DNA of 64,000 bases from Oreohelix idahoensis (GCA_024509875.1 JAMPIV010014132.1:369501-433500); one strand, 5' to 3'. Positions 19,475 through 31,107 are shown, counted from the stretch's first letter. Program-made: numbers and translations. Notes: generated by a model not told the origin, from the letters alone.

Positions 19475-19600
19475 TGATTGACAGAGTGGTTAGAGCGCTA
19501 GTCTCTCGCGGCAAAGGTGCGGGTTCGAATCACGGGATTGGGACGTCGCAGTCTACCCAGTTGTAAATGGGTACCTGGAAATGAATAAAACATAAGTGGA
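19475..19600 (+). mobile_element. tRNA-derived SINE
   Basis: The head has gtggttagagcgctagtct (A box) and ggttcgaatc (perfect B-box core), then cagtctacccagttgtaaat and gggtacctgga. Best-preserved Pol III promoter of the SINE copies here. Not called as a tRNA gene because it does not close a cloverleaf and the SINE body follows directly. Confidence 0.85.
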
Positions 19601-19629
19601 ACAAGAGCTGAAGAAAATACAGTATTGGA

Positions 19630-19760
19630 TACAGCATACCTTGAGGTAACCAGTTGGTAGCATTACAAGAAAGTCCTTGTTTAGAAGTCCCTAGGATAAG
19701 AGGAATAGCGGATGACCTAACAACACGTGGACAAGGTCATTGCAGACAGACATGACCGGG
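19630..19760 (+). mobile_element. LINE 3' coding remnant
   Basis: Reads as a decayed form of the family motif [19 protein letters not shown] (ggtagcattacaagaaagtc here). Compare 34920-35275. Confidence 0.5.
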
Positions 19761-19904
19761 CTAAAGAAGGCATAGGAAATATAAACGAATGACGCTGAAC
19801 AGGAAGACTTAACGTGACGTTGTTGACGGCCTGTGATCCATAGGTAGCTCAAGGGGAATGAATAAATGTTCACATAGGTAGGTAGAATGAATATATATAT
19901 ATTG

Positions 19905-20082
19905 TTGTTATTGATCCAGCGACGCTTGGGCTCTCGCCCTTCGGCCCAATGCCATGTAGTGATATCTGCATTTTCCTAACAACATGGAGTGCTGGGCACT
20001 CAAAGAGGTGGTGGTCAACAATTTCGTAGGGGTAGTTACATAGCGGGCACTCTGGAGAGTGTTGTGGTTGGATTCTGTTCAA
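19905..20082 (-). pseudogene. LINE ORF2 C-terminal zinc-like tail
   Basis: The minus frame reads NRIQPQHSPECPLCNYPYE then HHLFECPALHVVRK. The Cys-X2-Cys...His-His-X3-Cys tail is typical of the extreme C-terminus of Jockey-like LINE polymerases. Truncated upstream by unrelated sequence. It differs from the tail at 1133, so a second LINE family is present. Confidence 0.65.
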
Positions 20083-21299
20083 GTTACTAAGTAGTGGGGG
20101 GTGGTGGAAGCTAACGCAATGGCTTAACCACTGACTTCACTGCTTTGAAAATCTAAGAAAGGTAATCCAGTTAAACCACCCTCATTATCCGCCATTTTTT
20201 GTTTAATCTTCTTCTCATGATCTTCCCAATCCTGTTTCTTCTGATCATTTTCCTTCTCTGTGTAATTCTTCTTCTCCTGCCAGCCCACTATCCGTCGCTC
20301 AACTCGCCACACCTCTCATTACCTCCACCTCTGTTAATCAGGCCTGCTTACTAATACCGGTACTTGTATTTACACCTGCATGGCCATGTCTACATACCTG
20401 GCAGGTAGAAGCCAGGTAGTCTTATCACTGGCTACCGTGATAAAGGAGATAATTTATCCATAGTGCCTGTGTGTCGGCGGACAGTTTTCCGAGTTTACTG
20501 CACACAGATTTAACACAGGTTAGCAGTGGCTGTAAATAGACTTATCGTCCCTTCATTCAACGATAGCAGCGTTTCTTAACTTTTTTTAGTGGCATGGGCA
20601 CCTTTGATTGTCCAGTGAAGGCTATGGGCCTCAAAAGAAAGACATTCTTCTCAGTGATGGCAAAAACAGAGTCACCATACGATATCTCCTTGAAAAAAAT
20701 GTGTGTACCAACACTACCACTCAGACAGGAGATATCTCAGGTACCAGAGGGTATCTAGAGCATGCCACAACGGAAGGAATACAAAAAGCAAAATCCGATA
20801 AAACAAATATGCATGTAATCTGGTTGTATCAAAAAGATAAAAGGACAGGAAAACTTCTGACGAGGGGGAGAACATATTCTGATGATCAGATTTCATCCTG
20901 TTGAAACAGCTCTGTGTAGAATTTCCTATACTTCCATAGTTGACAGAAGGAAACATTAGGGCTTGAAATAAAACTAGAAATGCAATAAGTAAGTAGTAGG
21001 CAGTGGTACGAAAGAAAGAAAGAGAGATGACATCAAACAGTAGACAAGTAAGAGAAATAGTAGGTATTTCGGATATTCAAGCCAGGTCCATCCGAATGAC
21101 GCCATCGTCTCACTTCGTGAGTGACCGTGTTACGATATACCACCAAGTACTAAATGAAGAATGCTACAGCTGGGATAGTCGTATTCGCGAGACAACAAGC
21201 TCAGCTATGGAATTCTAGACCTTAACGCTCCAGACATGTTTATTCAAACTTCAGTTTAGTTAAAGTAATGAAATATAACACAGGGAACGGACTGCAGCA
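20083..21299. other. No gene recognised
   Basis: Several open frames of 70-100 codons (for example 20608-20904 plus) have no recognisable motif or neighbouring context. Possibly unique host DNA. Confidence 0.35.
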
Positions 21300-22060
21300 A
21301 TGGTAACTGGCACGCAACTAAGTTACGCACCACAGCCACTTCGACCAGGGGGAACATCGTTGTAACTGGGTTCTGCACCACGGCCACTTCGATCAGAGGG
21401 AGCATACCTGTCTTTGATTTATGCACCAAAGCCACTTCGACCAGAGGAAACATCGTTGTAACTGATCTATGCACCAAAGCCACTTCAACCAGAGGGAACA
21501 TGGAACATGCCTGTCTTTGATTTAAGTACTACAGCCACCTTTAGGTACTACAGCCACCTCGAACAGAGGGAACATCGTTGTAACTGGTTTATGCACCAAA
21601 GCCACTTCAACCAGAGAGAACATGGAACATGCCTGTCTTTGATTTAGGTACTACAGCCACCTCGACCAGAGGGAACATCGTTGTAACTGATTAATACACC
21701 AAAGCCACTTCAACCACAGGGAACATGGAACATGCCTGTCTTTGATTTAGGTACTACAGCCACCTCGACCAGAGGGAACATCATTGTAACTGATTTATGC
21801 ACCAAAGCCACTTCAGCCAGAGGGAACATGGAACATGCCTGTCTTTGATTTTGGCACTAGAGCAACTTCGACCAGAGGGAACATCGTTGTAACTGATTTA
21901 AGCACCAAAGCCACTTCGATCAGAGGGAACATCGTTGTAACTGATTTAAGCATCAAAGCCACTTTTGACCAGAAGAAACATCGTTGTAACTGATTTAAGC
22001 ACTAAAGCCACTTCGACCAGAGGGAACATCGTTGTAAGTGGGTTATGGACCAAAGCTACT
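21300..22060. repeat. Minisatellite, about 49-bp unit, at least 13 copies
   Basis: Units of gggaacatcgttgtaactga followed by ttatgcaccaaagccacttcgaccaga. A longer variant carrying catggaacatgcctgtcttt is interspersed, giving a mixed higher-order pattern. Confidence 0.93.
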
Positions 22061-22344
22061 TCCATATGAGGAAACTGGTCTATACACTATGCCTGCTTCA
22101 ACCTAATGAAACCTGTTGTCACTGATTTATACAGAATACCGCTTCCTTGGCCTCATGACGTTTGCTTTTGACAATGGAATAATAAAATTTACATCGACAG
22201 AGTTAAAGAATTACGAGCGAAAGATGGCTGTACTGTTTTCGCATAAGGATGTTTAAAATGAAAAAATAAACCGCCATAAACATTAAAAGAAAACAAAAAG
22301 AAAGTTATAAACATTAATTCAGCTCTCTGTTATTAGCGGTCTTC
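22061..22344. other. No gene recognised
   Basis: AT-rich sequence between the minisatellite and the MITE; no feature seen. Confidence 0.3.
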
Positions 22345-22352
22345 CTCTAAAC

Positions 22353-22559
22353 CAGAGGTTTTCAAACTGTGCGTCGCGGCTCCCAGGGGCGTCGCGGCCC
22401 TCGGCTAAGGGCGTCGCGGTGGCTTGGGAAAAGTGTTGGGCTCGATATTATGAGCCAAGGTTCATCAATAAATATAGATCTTCGTAGTATAGAGAGGAGC
22501 CGCGGTGATTTATGCACAGGTCAAGGGAGCCGCGGACCAAAAAAGTTTGAAAACCTCTG
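22353..22559. mobile_element. hAT-type MITE, 207 bp
   Basis: Terminal inverted repeats cagaggttttcaaact / agtttgaaaacctctg, a GC-rich interior with gcgtcgcgg repeats, and a perfect 8-bp duplication CTCTAAAC on both sides (22345-22352 and 22560-22567). The 8-bp duplication and CAG...CTG ends assign it to hAT. No coding capacity. Confidence 0.93.
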
Positions 22560-22794
22560 CTCTAAACTGTTACATTTCTCAGTAATAAACCTCCAGAATT
22601 AATTAAAACATACGTCTCCTTTTTACATTTTGGCTGACTTAACTCGTCGGTGTCTGCTTTCAAAACGCATAATTAGAAAAGCTTTGGTTTTCTCGCGTAC
22701 AGTCATCGGTTCATCGTGAGAGAGAATTTCCAATTATTACCTTGTCCTGGCGGGCTGTCAGGGGAGACAATGTTTGGTTTTTCTTTTTAATCTC

Positions 22795-22985
22795 CCCTGG
22801 CCCAAAAAAAAAAAAAAAATTAGTAAAAGAGCGAATCAGCGATGGCCTATACATAACGTGCTCCCTTAAGCCTTGTCGTGAGAAGCGACTAAGATGAGAG
22901 TGTGCGTGCAGCCTCGTCATGTAAAACAGATTGCTACAAAAAACCCTGCTGTAAGAGCATATGAACTTCTTGTGTGCAGGTTTCA
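22795..22985 (+). repeat. Dispersed repeat with gtcgtgagaagcgactaag module
   Basis: Starts after a run of A (22803-22819). Contains cttgtcgtgagaagcgacta and ctgctgtaagagcatatgaa, shared in part with 34120-34230 and 3655-3740. Probably another retroposon leader family. Confidence 0.45.
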
Positions 22986-23007
22986 TCTACGAGGGCAGCT
23001 GTTAAAG

Positions 23008-23255
23008 GTAGTTCCATAGCAGATATTGCCGTAGGGAGTGAGGTGTTAGAGACATCAATTTTCTAGGTCCAGCTTTATGAGGCGCAGAGACCAGTTCCAT
23101 TTCTCGCAGCCTTTCCGGCCCTAACTCAAGAGCAGAGTCTGGTACTTATTTACACCTGGGTAAACTGGAGTATGACGCTACCATGTTTCGATCCCGGAAC
23201 TTGGTAATTTAGCTGCCTAGAGGCAAGCTGTTCCAGCCGCCTGGCCAGTCGGAAG
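23008..23255 (-). mobile_element. tRNA-derived SINE, near full length
   Basis: Minus orientation: tRNA-related head at the right end (ggttccgggatcgaaac-like B box region near 23190), tttacccaggtgtaaat, then the body with gagaccagttcc on the plus strand, and the tail gatattgccgtagggagtg. Same family as 34390-34640. Confidence 0.65.
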
Positions 23256-23269
23256 CTCAGACATTAACA

Positions 23270-23400
23270 TAACGGGTTGATATCATTACAAGGCAATCCC
23301 TGTCCTGGAAACCACATGGTAAGAAAAATAGAGGAAGACCCAAAATCAAATGGAGAGGAGAATTGGAGAGAAGACATGAAGGGGATTAAGAAGACGTGGG
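23270..23400 (+). mobile_element. LINE 3' coding remnant
   Basis: Contains attacaaggcaatccctgtc and the frame NRGRPKIKWRGELERRHEGD, matching the C-terminal GRP...W motif of LINE polymerases. Confidence 0.6.
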
Positions 23401-23477
23401 TAACCATGAAAGGATGGTACAGGACATAGATTTTTGCATGTTTTTATTGAGGACATTTGAGCCACGGGGAGATGAAA

Positions 23478-23615
23478 CGTGTGATGATGGTGATGATGAT
23501 GGTGATGATGATGGTAATGATGTTGATGATGATGATGGTGATGATGATGATGATGGTGATGTTGGTAATGATGGTGATGATGGTAGTGATGGTGATGATC
23601 ATGGTGATGATGAAG
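23478..23615. repeat. GAT/GGT trinucleotide repeat
   Basis: About 135 bp of (gatgat/ggt) triplets with a few interruptions. Low-complexity open frames on both strands are artefacts. Confidence 0.95.
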
Positions 23616-24218
23616 AAGTTGGATATTTGGACATATACTGGTTTTTATCAGAAGCATCATGTTTTTCAATTCTTTTTATATGAAGTTATTTTCTGAACGC
23701 TGGACAAAAATTGAATATCCTTCAGTATCGATTCCACAATAAACTATAAAGAACCACTGACCATGAATCCCTTAGCTGCTTTATGTATTGGAGTATCATT
23801 AACCATTTTCGAATATTTCTAGCGAGATGATTACACCTTGTGATTATGAATACCAAACTTAATCTTAACTGGATTTCAGCTGAACTAGGTCAAGGGAGAA
23901 AACCCGTTTAAAGTTTATTCAAATTATAATTACCTGACATTGAATAATGCCAGGGGGCATCTGATGTCTTCCCTTCCCCACCAGGGGACCTGTGTTTGTA
24001 ATAAATACCCCTTGGTTATTAGCATAGAATTATGTATCATATTATTTTCGTTTGTTCGCGAGTAAACGTTTCGTGTTTTGGACCGGCACGTATTCCCACG
24101 TACAACCCGAGAGCCTGCTGCATTGTAATGGGTCGCTGGAGAGAACGGTGGGTTGATAATGTTGTCGAAATTGTGAACAGGCATTGTTGAACGCTGGCCG
24201 AAGTTATATATAGTCATC
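23616..24218. other. No gene; direct repeat arm 23843-23878
   Basis: gtgattatgaataccaaact followed by taatctta recurs, with two differences, at 24727-24760. Nothing else recognised. Confidence 0.4.
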
Positions 24219-24365
24219 TTTACGCCCCCAAAGGAGCATAGGTCTGTGCTATAAGTTCTAGGTCTTTCAATATCTTCTCTATTACATTCACATCTTTCTC
24301 TAGTTTCTCCATGTGTTTGTCGGCCTTCCTATACCTTTCATAATTCGGGTGGTTCCAGAACAAGG
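24219..24365 (-). mobile_element. LINE 3' coding remnant
   Basis: The minus frame reads SITEQSLFWNHPNYERYRKA and ends IAQTYAPLGA, the SITRQSLFW...GLCS C-terminal region of the family at 34920. 5'-truncated. Confidence 0.6.
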
Positions 24366-25829
24366 ACTGCTCTGTAATGCTATCAGTAGAATGAAAAAAA
24401 AACAAACAAACAAAAAACACACAAATAATAATGCGTCTTACAAAGAGAAAAGACAAGAAAAACCTACGTTGCGGCCACAAGGCCTTCGTCAGGGACAGAC
24501 AAACAAGAGACAGGAGGGAAAGAAAGGGAGAATTAAGTAGAGAACATGAAACTATAAAAATAAGAGAAAAAAACACTCCCTTTTGTCCAGTCACATGTTG
24601 GAGCAAAGATGGCTGCCACTAAACCGCAAAGCGGCTGTGTCTGGTAAATTAAAACCAAAACATAACAAATAATGAAAACAAGGACTGGAAAACAGAGTGA
24701 GGGGAAAAGTGGGGGGGGGGGGAATGTGATTATGGATACCAAACTTAATCTTATCTGAAATGCTGTCAACAGGTTTCTTTAGTGAATATTTTAGCTAATG
24801 CCAGCTGCTTCTTAAAAATGCACCCACGCCTTATATAAAAACAGTGCAAATCCCCACGACTCTTAACGTCACAAATGGAAGAGAAAAGCTAACATTTAAA
24901 CAAAATACATCTTATATTCACCACAAGTTCACGAAAAAAAAAATGTTTTATTGAAACATGGCGGGTCGTAAACGCATGTATTCTTATTTGTTGATTTTGG
25001 CCTACTGGGCAGCCAAATAACTAAATTGATAAGTAATTATATATGTACTAATGAATGATTAAGTGAAGACTGATGCATGATTAAGTGAAGATTGATGAGT
25101 ATAATTAAATCGCAAGATTGATGAATGAATGAGTAAAGGGGTGAGTGATTGTATAAATTAAGGGATGAATGTATGTCCCTACTGGAGTAAAGAGTTATGA
25201 AATGAGTGCAGACTGACAATATCGTTAATCAGCGAAAAATGATTGATGAATTATTGTTAGATTATACATTATAAGCTGTTCTCTTCTTAAAAAATAAATT
25301 TACTACGCGAAGGTAGAATTCAGCATAAAAGGAACACGAGTTTGGAATCGCGTTTACAAAAATGTCTAACACCAGGGTGTGCAATCCTGTCGTCAGTAGC
25401 CACAAGAGGCGGATTGGCCATACAAATGTGGTGAATTTGAGTTTAATATATTTTAGCTCAAATATTTATTTATCCGAAATTTCTGCAAATTGTCAGACAA
25501 AATGATTGTCCAATTTCGCATAATTTTTTTTAAATTAGACAAATGTGTTTCATGATTGGCGCCTAAACCCACTGTAAATGAGTAGCCTACCTAGTTACAA
25601 TGTCAACGTTATGATTAAACGTTTAAAATAGTTTATTATTGTTACATTTCTGGTTACCTCATTTCTCAATTTTTGGTTGAGTAACATCATTTTTCAATTT
25701 GAGCCTGGTGTGACGAATTTTACTTTCCCATTGGACATATTTGGTGGGAAAATGTAACAGGATCCAGTTACACGCCCATTGAAGCATGTTGAGAATATGG
25801 TGTTAGGCCCATATTTTCTTGATCATACG
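24366..25829. other. No gene recognised
   Basis: Contains a G run (24709-24721), the right arm of a direct repeat (24727-24760) and a tgatgaatgaa-like degenerate repeat at 25035-25240. The segment at 24440-24760 looks like an A-rich decayed retroposon. Confidence 0.35.
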
Positions 25830-26115
25830 GCACACTAGGGGTGATGTGGTTAGCACCACGCTGACCGCCTTTAACCTTCCCAGAGTTTCTCTGGTACCTA
25901 ATTCACGAGACTGGGACGACCTCGGAGCCGTTTGCGGTCTAAAAAGTGCCACCTCAACTGGGGATCGAACCATGGGCCACCTCAACTGGGGATCAAACCA
26001 TGGGCCACCTCAACTGGGGATCGAACCATGGGCCACCTCAACTGGGGATCGAACCATGGGCCACCTCAACTGGGGATTGAACCAGGCCTTCCGAGCTGGG
26101 AAATCACTGCGCTAC
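25830..26115 (-). mobile_element. tRNA-derived SINE with expanded B-box region
   Basis: The minus strand begins with a tRNA-like head (cgcggtagcgcagtgatttc, then ggttcaatccc). The B-box region is tandemly expanded, and the body continues through ggtaccagagaaactctggg to ctaaccacatcacccctag. A different SINE family from the one at 19475. Confidence 0.65.
25950..26083 (-). repeat. 28-bp tandem array carrying Pol III B boxes
   Basis: Five copies of a 28-bp unit (acctcaactggggatcgaac then catgggcc on the plus strand). In minus sense each carries ggttcgatccc or a one-base variant. Four copies are extra to the SINE's own B box. Confidence 0.9.
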
Positions 26116-26129
26116 CGCGGCTCTTGTGG

Positions 26130-26153
26130 CTAGTTTGGGAGGGAGAGAGAGAT

Positions 26154-26188
<35 letters not shown>

Positions 26189-26210
26189 GGGAGAGAGAGA
26201 GAGAGAGAAA
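26130..26210. repeat. GA/GATA purine repeat
   Basis: Alternating ga and gata units next to the SINE head. Confidence 0.9.
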
Positions 26211-26584
26211 CGGTTGTCCATTTATGGTCTGATACTTTAGATCTGCTTCTACTATTTCATTGAACCTGTCTTCTCCCAAATACATTTTTCTTTCCAAGCA
26301 TCAACATTTTTGTTTCAAACTTAAATAACAAAATAACTCCACATGCGTGTGAATCGAAGAAAGCAGTTAAGACAAAGAAATATCTTTATTAACTAAAAAA
26401 ATTAACCAATTAAAACACATTGCATGTGATAGGAAAAAAGATATTACTCGTACATTGGTAAAAAAATTCAAACGAACATATACTATTTTAATACAAATAT
26501 TATAAAAAATGCATTAACACAAACTTAATATGACGGTAATTTGCACTGCGTCGCCTCAGCTACGTCATCACATTTTGGTACACA
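26211..26584. other. No gene recognised
   Basis: AT-rich, with A runs and no recognisable coding sequence. Confidence 0.3.
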
Positions 26585-26705
26585 CTGAGAACTGGAGGCA
26601 GAAGTGAAAATGATGAGGAAGGACCTGGAAAGAATCGCACGTGACAGGAGCACTTGGTACGTGTATGTTAAAGGCCTATGTTCCTAGGGGAGCTAACGGT
26701 TGGTT
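26585..26705 (+). mobile_element. LINE 3'-end fragment
   Basis: The frame KMMRKDLERIARDRSTWYVY followed by VKGLCS is the C-terminus of the family at 34920-35275. Confidence 0.7.
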
Positions 26706-27505
26706 AATGATACCCATAACTGTCGTCTGTAAAACCACATCTGTTTGGTACAGTGCATTCACTACATAATAATTACGATCATTAATTAATACTCATAATT
26801 AAGCATACCTTTCTAGCACGCAAGAGAAAAAATATTGTGCGCACACAAGCAATCAAGATGAGAACCAGACAGACAGGCCTACACATTCAATGCCAATTTA
26901 CACATCTGAAACTTGATACCCGTAGGAAAAAAAACTGAAATGAAAGCGCAAAAGACAAAAACAATCAATAAAACTTTAGCTAAATCTAGACGCCATGCGA
27001 AAGCTTGTATATTTTAAATGAGATACGTGATTGTTGGCGGAATAAATCGCTACATAGTATAGCTTACAGCAGCGTTTTGAGAAGGCGGCCTAAGGCTGTT
27101 TATCATCAGATGTGCTAGCCACGTCTGCGTGTATCAGCTACAGAAGATGGAGCTCACATCTGCACGCGAGCGCGTGTTGGTCTGCAGATCCCACCTCCCG
27201 CGATTTTGCTCATCCCGTAGAATGTTGACATTTCCAATCAGTCTCTCACGTCTGGAGAATCGTGGAATACCTGCTGTCGTAAATGGCCTACCCCTGTAAT
27301 TTCTAACACCTCTCCCCTGCCTCCTTGCAGTGATAGACTCCGCCTTCTTTATTCATTATCTGCATAAATCTTTCATATTGAAACTGTGGATAGGTTTATT
27401 TCCTGCAAAGATTATGTCTGTATACTTTTATATGTTCCTTGCACTTTCTTTCATGCTAATCTTTACATTCGGTCATTCTGTACTCTGTCCTGTATTCTTT
27501 CTCAT
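26706..27505. other. No gene recognised
   Basis: Unassigned sequence. The patch 27070-27215 is moderately GC-rich, with cgcgagcgcgtg, but shows no coding pattern. Confidence 0.35.

Positions 27506-27578
<73 letters not shown>
27506..27578. repeat. TA dinucleotide repeat
   Basis: About 70 bp of uninterrupted AT/TA. Confidence 0.97.
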
Positions 27579-27583
<5 letters not shown>

Positions 27584-27587
27584 ATTC

Positions 27588-27760
27588 GTTAGCCCCCAAA
27601 GGAGTATAGGCCTTCAGCAAACTTATGCCCAGTCTTCCTACCCCGAGCCATCAGTTCAAGGTTTGTCTATGTCTTCCTCATCACTTTCACTATTGGCACC
27701 AGTCTAATTCTTGTCATCAGTTCCGCATCAGTGATCTTGTCATACCACTTAAATGCTTAC
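27588..27760 (-). mobile_element. LINE 3'-end fragment, internally deleted
   Basis: The minus strand reads aaggcctatactcctttggg at its 3' end and a tggtatgacaagatcactga-like segment upstream. The same two blocks are 340 bp apart at 34930-35250 but about 90 bp apart here. Confidence 0.55.
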
Positions 27761-27934
27761 CACGACATTTTCTTTACCTCCCCATTCTACTCTGTATTAT
27801 GGCTCTGTTTACACTCTGTCGTATAGCTCAGTTAAGATGACTGAAAGCCTACACTCTTTCTGTCAACTTTATAGTCACTACGCACTCTGTTTACACCTGT
27901 ACACTCACTGTCTACACTTTCTGTACACTCTCTA

Positions 27935-27974
<40 letters not shown>

Positions 27975-28124
27975 TACACTACAAAGTTCATACACACTAA
28001 ATTCGCGACTCCTTATCACATTCACACTCTTCTATATTCTGGACACACTCTTCTATGGTCTTGTCACACTTGTATGCACTCTTTCCAACTCCCATACTCA
28101 ACGTAGACCCACATGGGCTTACTC
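27761..28124. repeat. Degenerate tacact-rich DNA with TC/AC microsatellite
   Basis: Holds a (TC)n(AC)n tract at 27930-27977 and repeated cacactcttcta/ctgtacactc motifs. No gene. Confidence 0.6.
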
Positions 28125-28660
28125 CTATACACACGCAAATATAAACGATTTGTACACATTCCTACCTACACATGTAGTGTTGGTGAATCTCCCTCTCAGT
28201 CTTATTCTTATCAGTCTGTTGTTGATGGGTTTCCATTCCAGTAATGTCCTTTCTATTCCTTTCTGTAGAATAATGGCTACACCTTCATTGTGCTGTCCAT
28301 CCTCTCTTCCAGAGTAAAGTACTGTTTCTCCTGTTGCTGTTTTAACTTTTCCTGCTCCTGTCCATCTGCTCTCGCTTATCCCTAGAATGTGTATACTATA
28401 TGTGTATAATCTATAGTTTCCCATTTCTGCCGTGACTTGTTTTAGTTTACCCGTCTCGTTCATTGTCCTGACATTCCAAAATCCTATTCTTGTTTCACGT
28501 TTTGCGGTCAGGACGTCCGTTTTCGTGTTAGTGGCTTCCTTTCGGCTTTCACCACTGACAGTCATACGAGCCTCAGACTCCGGATGTCCGTCCCGCAGCA
28601 AAGTTTGTTCATTTGTTGTCGTTTCCTTAACTTCATTTCTTTTTACAGGGGTGTCAGCCC
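28125..28660 (-). pseudogene. LINE endonuclease (APE-type) domain fragment
   Basis: The minus frame reads ETRIGFWNVRTMNETGKL, then ILGISESRWTGAGK, LYSGREDGQHNEGVAIIL. These are the N-terminal catalytic motifs of the apurinic-like endonuclease that nicks target DNA in non-LTR retrotransposons: the WNVRT segment, the SESRW catalytic Glu region and the GVAI strand. About 158 codons are open. The sequence stops after VGRNVYKS, before the later catalytic Asp/His motifs, so the copy is 3'-truncated in coding sense. It keeps the 5' leader at 28661-28750, unusual for LINE debris, which normally loses 5' ends. Confidence 0.8.
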
Positions 28661-28750
28661 TATGCTAAAACACCTAACCTGGAGGACCAGGGTGTCTGCT
28701 TTAGTCTGACCCCTGCCCGCGCAAACCTGTCCAGCTTGGTAGAACCTTCC
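28661..28750 (-). repeat. LINE 5' leader
   Basis: In minus sense ctggacaggtttgcgcgggc, aggggtcagactaaagcaga and taggtgttttagcatagggc directly precede the endonuclease frame. A related gtccgactaaaccc module occurs at 37540. Confidence 0.5.
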
Positions 28751-29069
28751 AGGATCCTTTATATTTAACTAGTTGAAAAGTTTTAAGACTTACATTAATT
28801 TTAAAGTGACTATGTTTATAGGGACATTTACACTGCTTTGAAAATGTACGTATTAGAATGTACATCATTTCTTATATCTTTCCCTCCCTGCTCCATAGGG
28901 AACCTGGAACTCCTTTATGCTTTTAGTTCTCTTTACGAAACTATCAATAAAGCAATCACCAGCCCTTGCTGTGGTGGTTCATGAATCATCATTCTATACG
29001 CTGAGGTTGCCAGCCTCAAATGACTTTGACATCCAATAGCGAGTTTCACACATTAAAGTTCACAGGGTA

Positions 29070-29364
<295 letters not shown>

Positions 29365-29439
29365 ACATTGATATGTAAAATGCATATGTGAGAATAAATG
29401 AATTCAGTATGAAAGGTGAGAAAGGAAGGGCAGAATGTC

Positions 29440-29506
29440 AGACGGGCCTGCGTGCCCAATTCTCAACCCTTTGAAAATAAAGTTCGTTCGTTCGTTCGTT
29501 CGTTCT

Positions 29507-29511
<5 letters not shown>
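29440..29511 (+). repeat. Retroposon 3' tail with (TTCG)n
   Basis: attctcaaccctttgaaaat then aaagttcg and four ttcg units. The reverse complement of the same tail, about 45 bp, interrupts a LINE at 42998-43042. Confidence 0.65.
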
Positions 29512-29589
<78 letters not shown>

Positions 29590-29601
29590 ATGTGTGTGTG
29601 T
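29512..29601. repeat. TA and TG dinucleotide tract
   Basis: About 66 bp of (TA)n followed by a tgtgtgtgta-type tract. Confidence 0.97.
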
Positions 29602-30638
29602 TAGTTCACATGTTAGTAATGAAACATAGAATGAAAAATGCACTACTTACGCCAATCTTGGCTACAGACTTGTTGCTCAGATGAATAAAAGAGACGATTC
29701 GGTCTCTTACACGCGGTGGGGAGGGGGGGGGAAGGGGGTCTTTAATTTTACAATAGATTCCCTCACTGACTCCGTGTGTTTCTTCAATTTTCCTTAGTCC
29801 TGGTTTTCCTTGTTACAATGCTAGAGATTTCCTGGGCTGTTTTTTGTAAGTTCTTTTGGAATACTCTGATAAAAGGTCCAGTCCGATAAAAGGAATTATG
29901 AATCTAGTCTTCACTGTGGCGAGGTCTGATGTTGTCTTGGCGAGCGTGAAATTTACAGTGAAATAAAACTGCGAAATGGTCAGACTATATTCCTATCTTC
30001 CCAAGCGGTGTTTGTTATGGAGTTAAATAAACGCTCCAATCATATTCAAACAGGTCGGGTGTGGTACATTCAAAATATTTCCGACATGGAAAAATTTTGC
30101 AAAGGTCACGTCTCCCATATATGGTAATATGATGTCTGATGCCCCTTGTGTACAAACTTACAAACACACCTGTCCATCATAATATTGTGACCGTGTTTTT
30201 CTGGCGTAATGACTCAGGTATGGTCGCTAGTCACGTATGTTTCGCCAGACTAACAAATCTGGTTCTATTCAGCACTCCTGCCCAACACAAGCTTGGATAA
30301 ACAAGCACCGTCGCTTGAAAAGATGGTCAGACAGATTATGCGATACAATATTGTCGCTGACCGTCTAATAACCTGGCGTAACTTAACACGTCTTCGTGAA
30401 GCGTGAATGCGACACAATAAGATAAGAATTACTCACGTAGCAAATACTGCCATAGGGGAGTGGCGTGTTAGAGACTTTCCCCATGCTATGTCCAGCATAA
30501 AGAGTAAAATGTATGAAAGGGAAAAATGAAATGCCAAATAAAAGCGATCGGAGAGAAAAATGAAGAAGAAATGATACTGCCGTAGGGCTGGAGGTGTGAG
30601 AGATCACACAAAAGGACCGGGGCAGACATTTCGTCACA

Positions 30639-30859
30639 CTGTTAGAAAATAGTCACATAAACAGTTTATCACAGGTTGCGTCATTTGTGTACTTGTTTGT
30701 CCTATGTCCTTGTCTGCATCAGTGGTCCTCTCTTTCTCATCTAAAAGTAAGTGTTGCCTATATTAAGTCTGAAATTCTAAAAGGAAGAGTTTGAAGAAGG
30801 AAGATTATATATTAAAGCTGAAGAATTAATTTATCAGTTTGGGATTTGTATTATTGGAG
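30639..30859. other. No gene recognised
   Basis: Short unassigned stretch between the truncated LTR-C copy and a minisatellite. Confidence 0.3.
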
Positions 30860-31098
30860 TGATAAAACGAGAACCCCAACTTAATAGAGCCGCGCAGCCC
30901 AAGAGAATCACAACGTTAAAAACACATAAATTAACACACGTCGCGCAGCCCAAGAAAATCACAACGTTAAAAACACAGAAATTAACTCACTCCGCGCAGC
31001 CCAAGAGCATGACTTTAGTACAAAAACAAAAATCACGACGAATAGCCTAGAGCATGACTTGTCGTTAAAAAAGCAAAAATCGCGACAAGTGGCCTAAG
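30860..31098. repeat. Minisatellite, 49-52 bp units, left of LTR-C copy 2
   Basis: Three units with cgcagcccaagagaatcaca and acgttaaaaacaca, then two of gagcatgacttgtcgttaaa with aagcaaaaatcgcgacaagtggcc. The second type continues at 33550 on the far side of the LTR-like insert. Confidence 0.9.
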
Positions 31099-31107
31099 TG
31101 ACGGTAT

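Noticed and set aside
19475..19545. Possible tRNA gene
   Set aside because: A and B boxes are present, but the arms do not close into a cloverleaf and the SINE body follows directly; the same arrangement occurs at least five more times.
23346..23696. His-rich, Asp-rich and Met/Val-rich frames
   Set aside because: Trinucleotide-repeat translations on the two strands.
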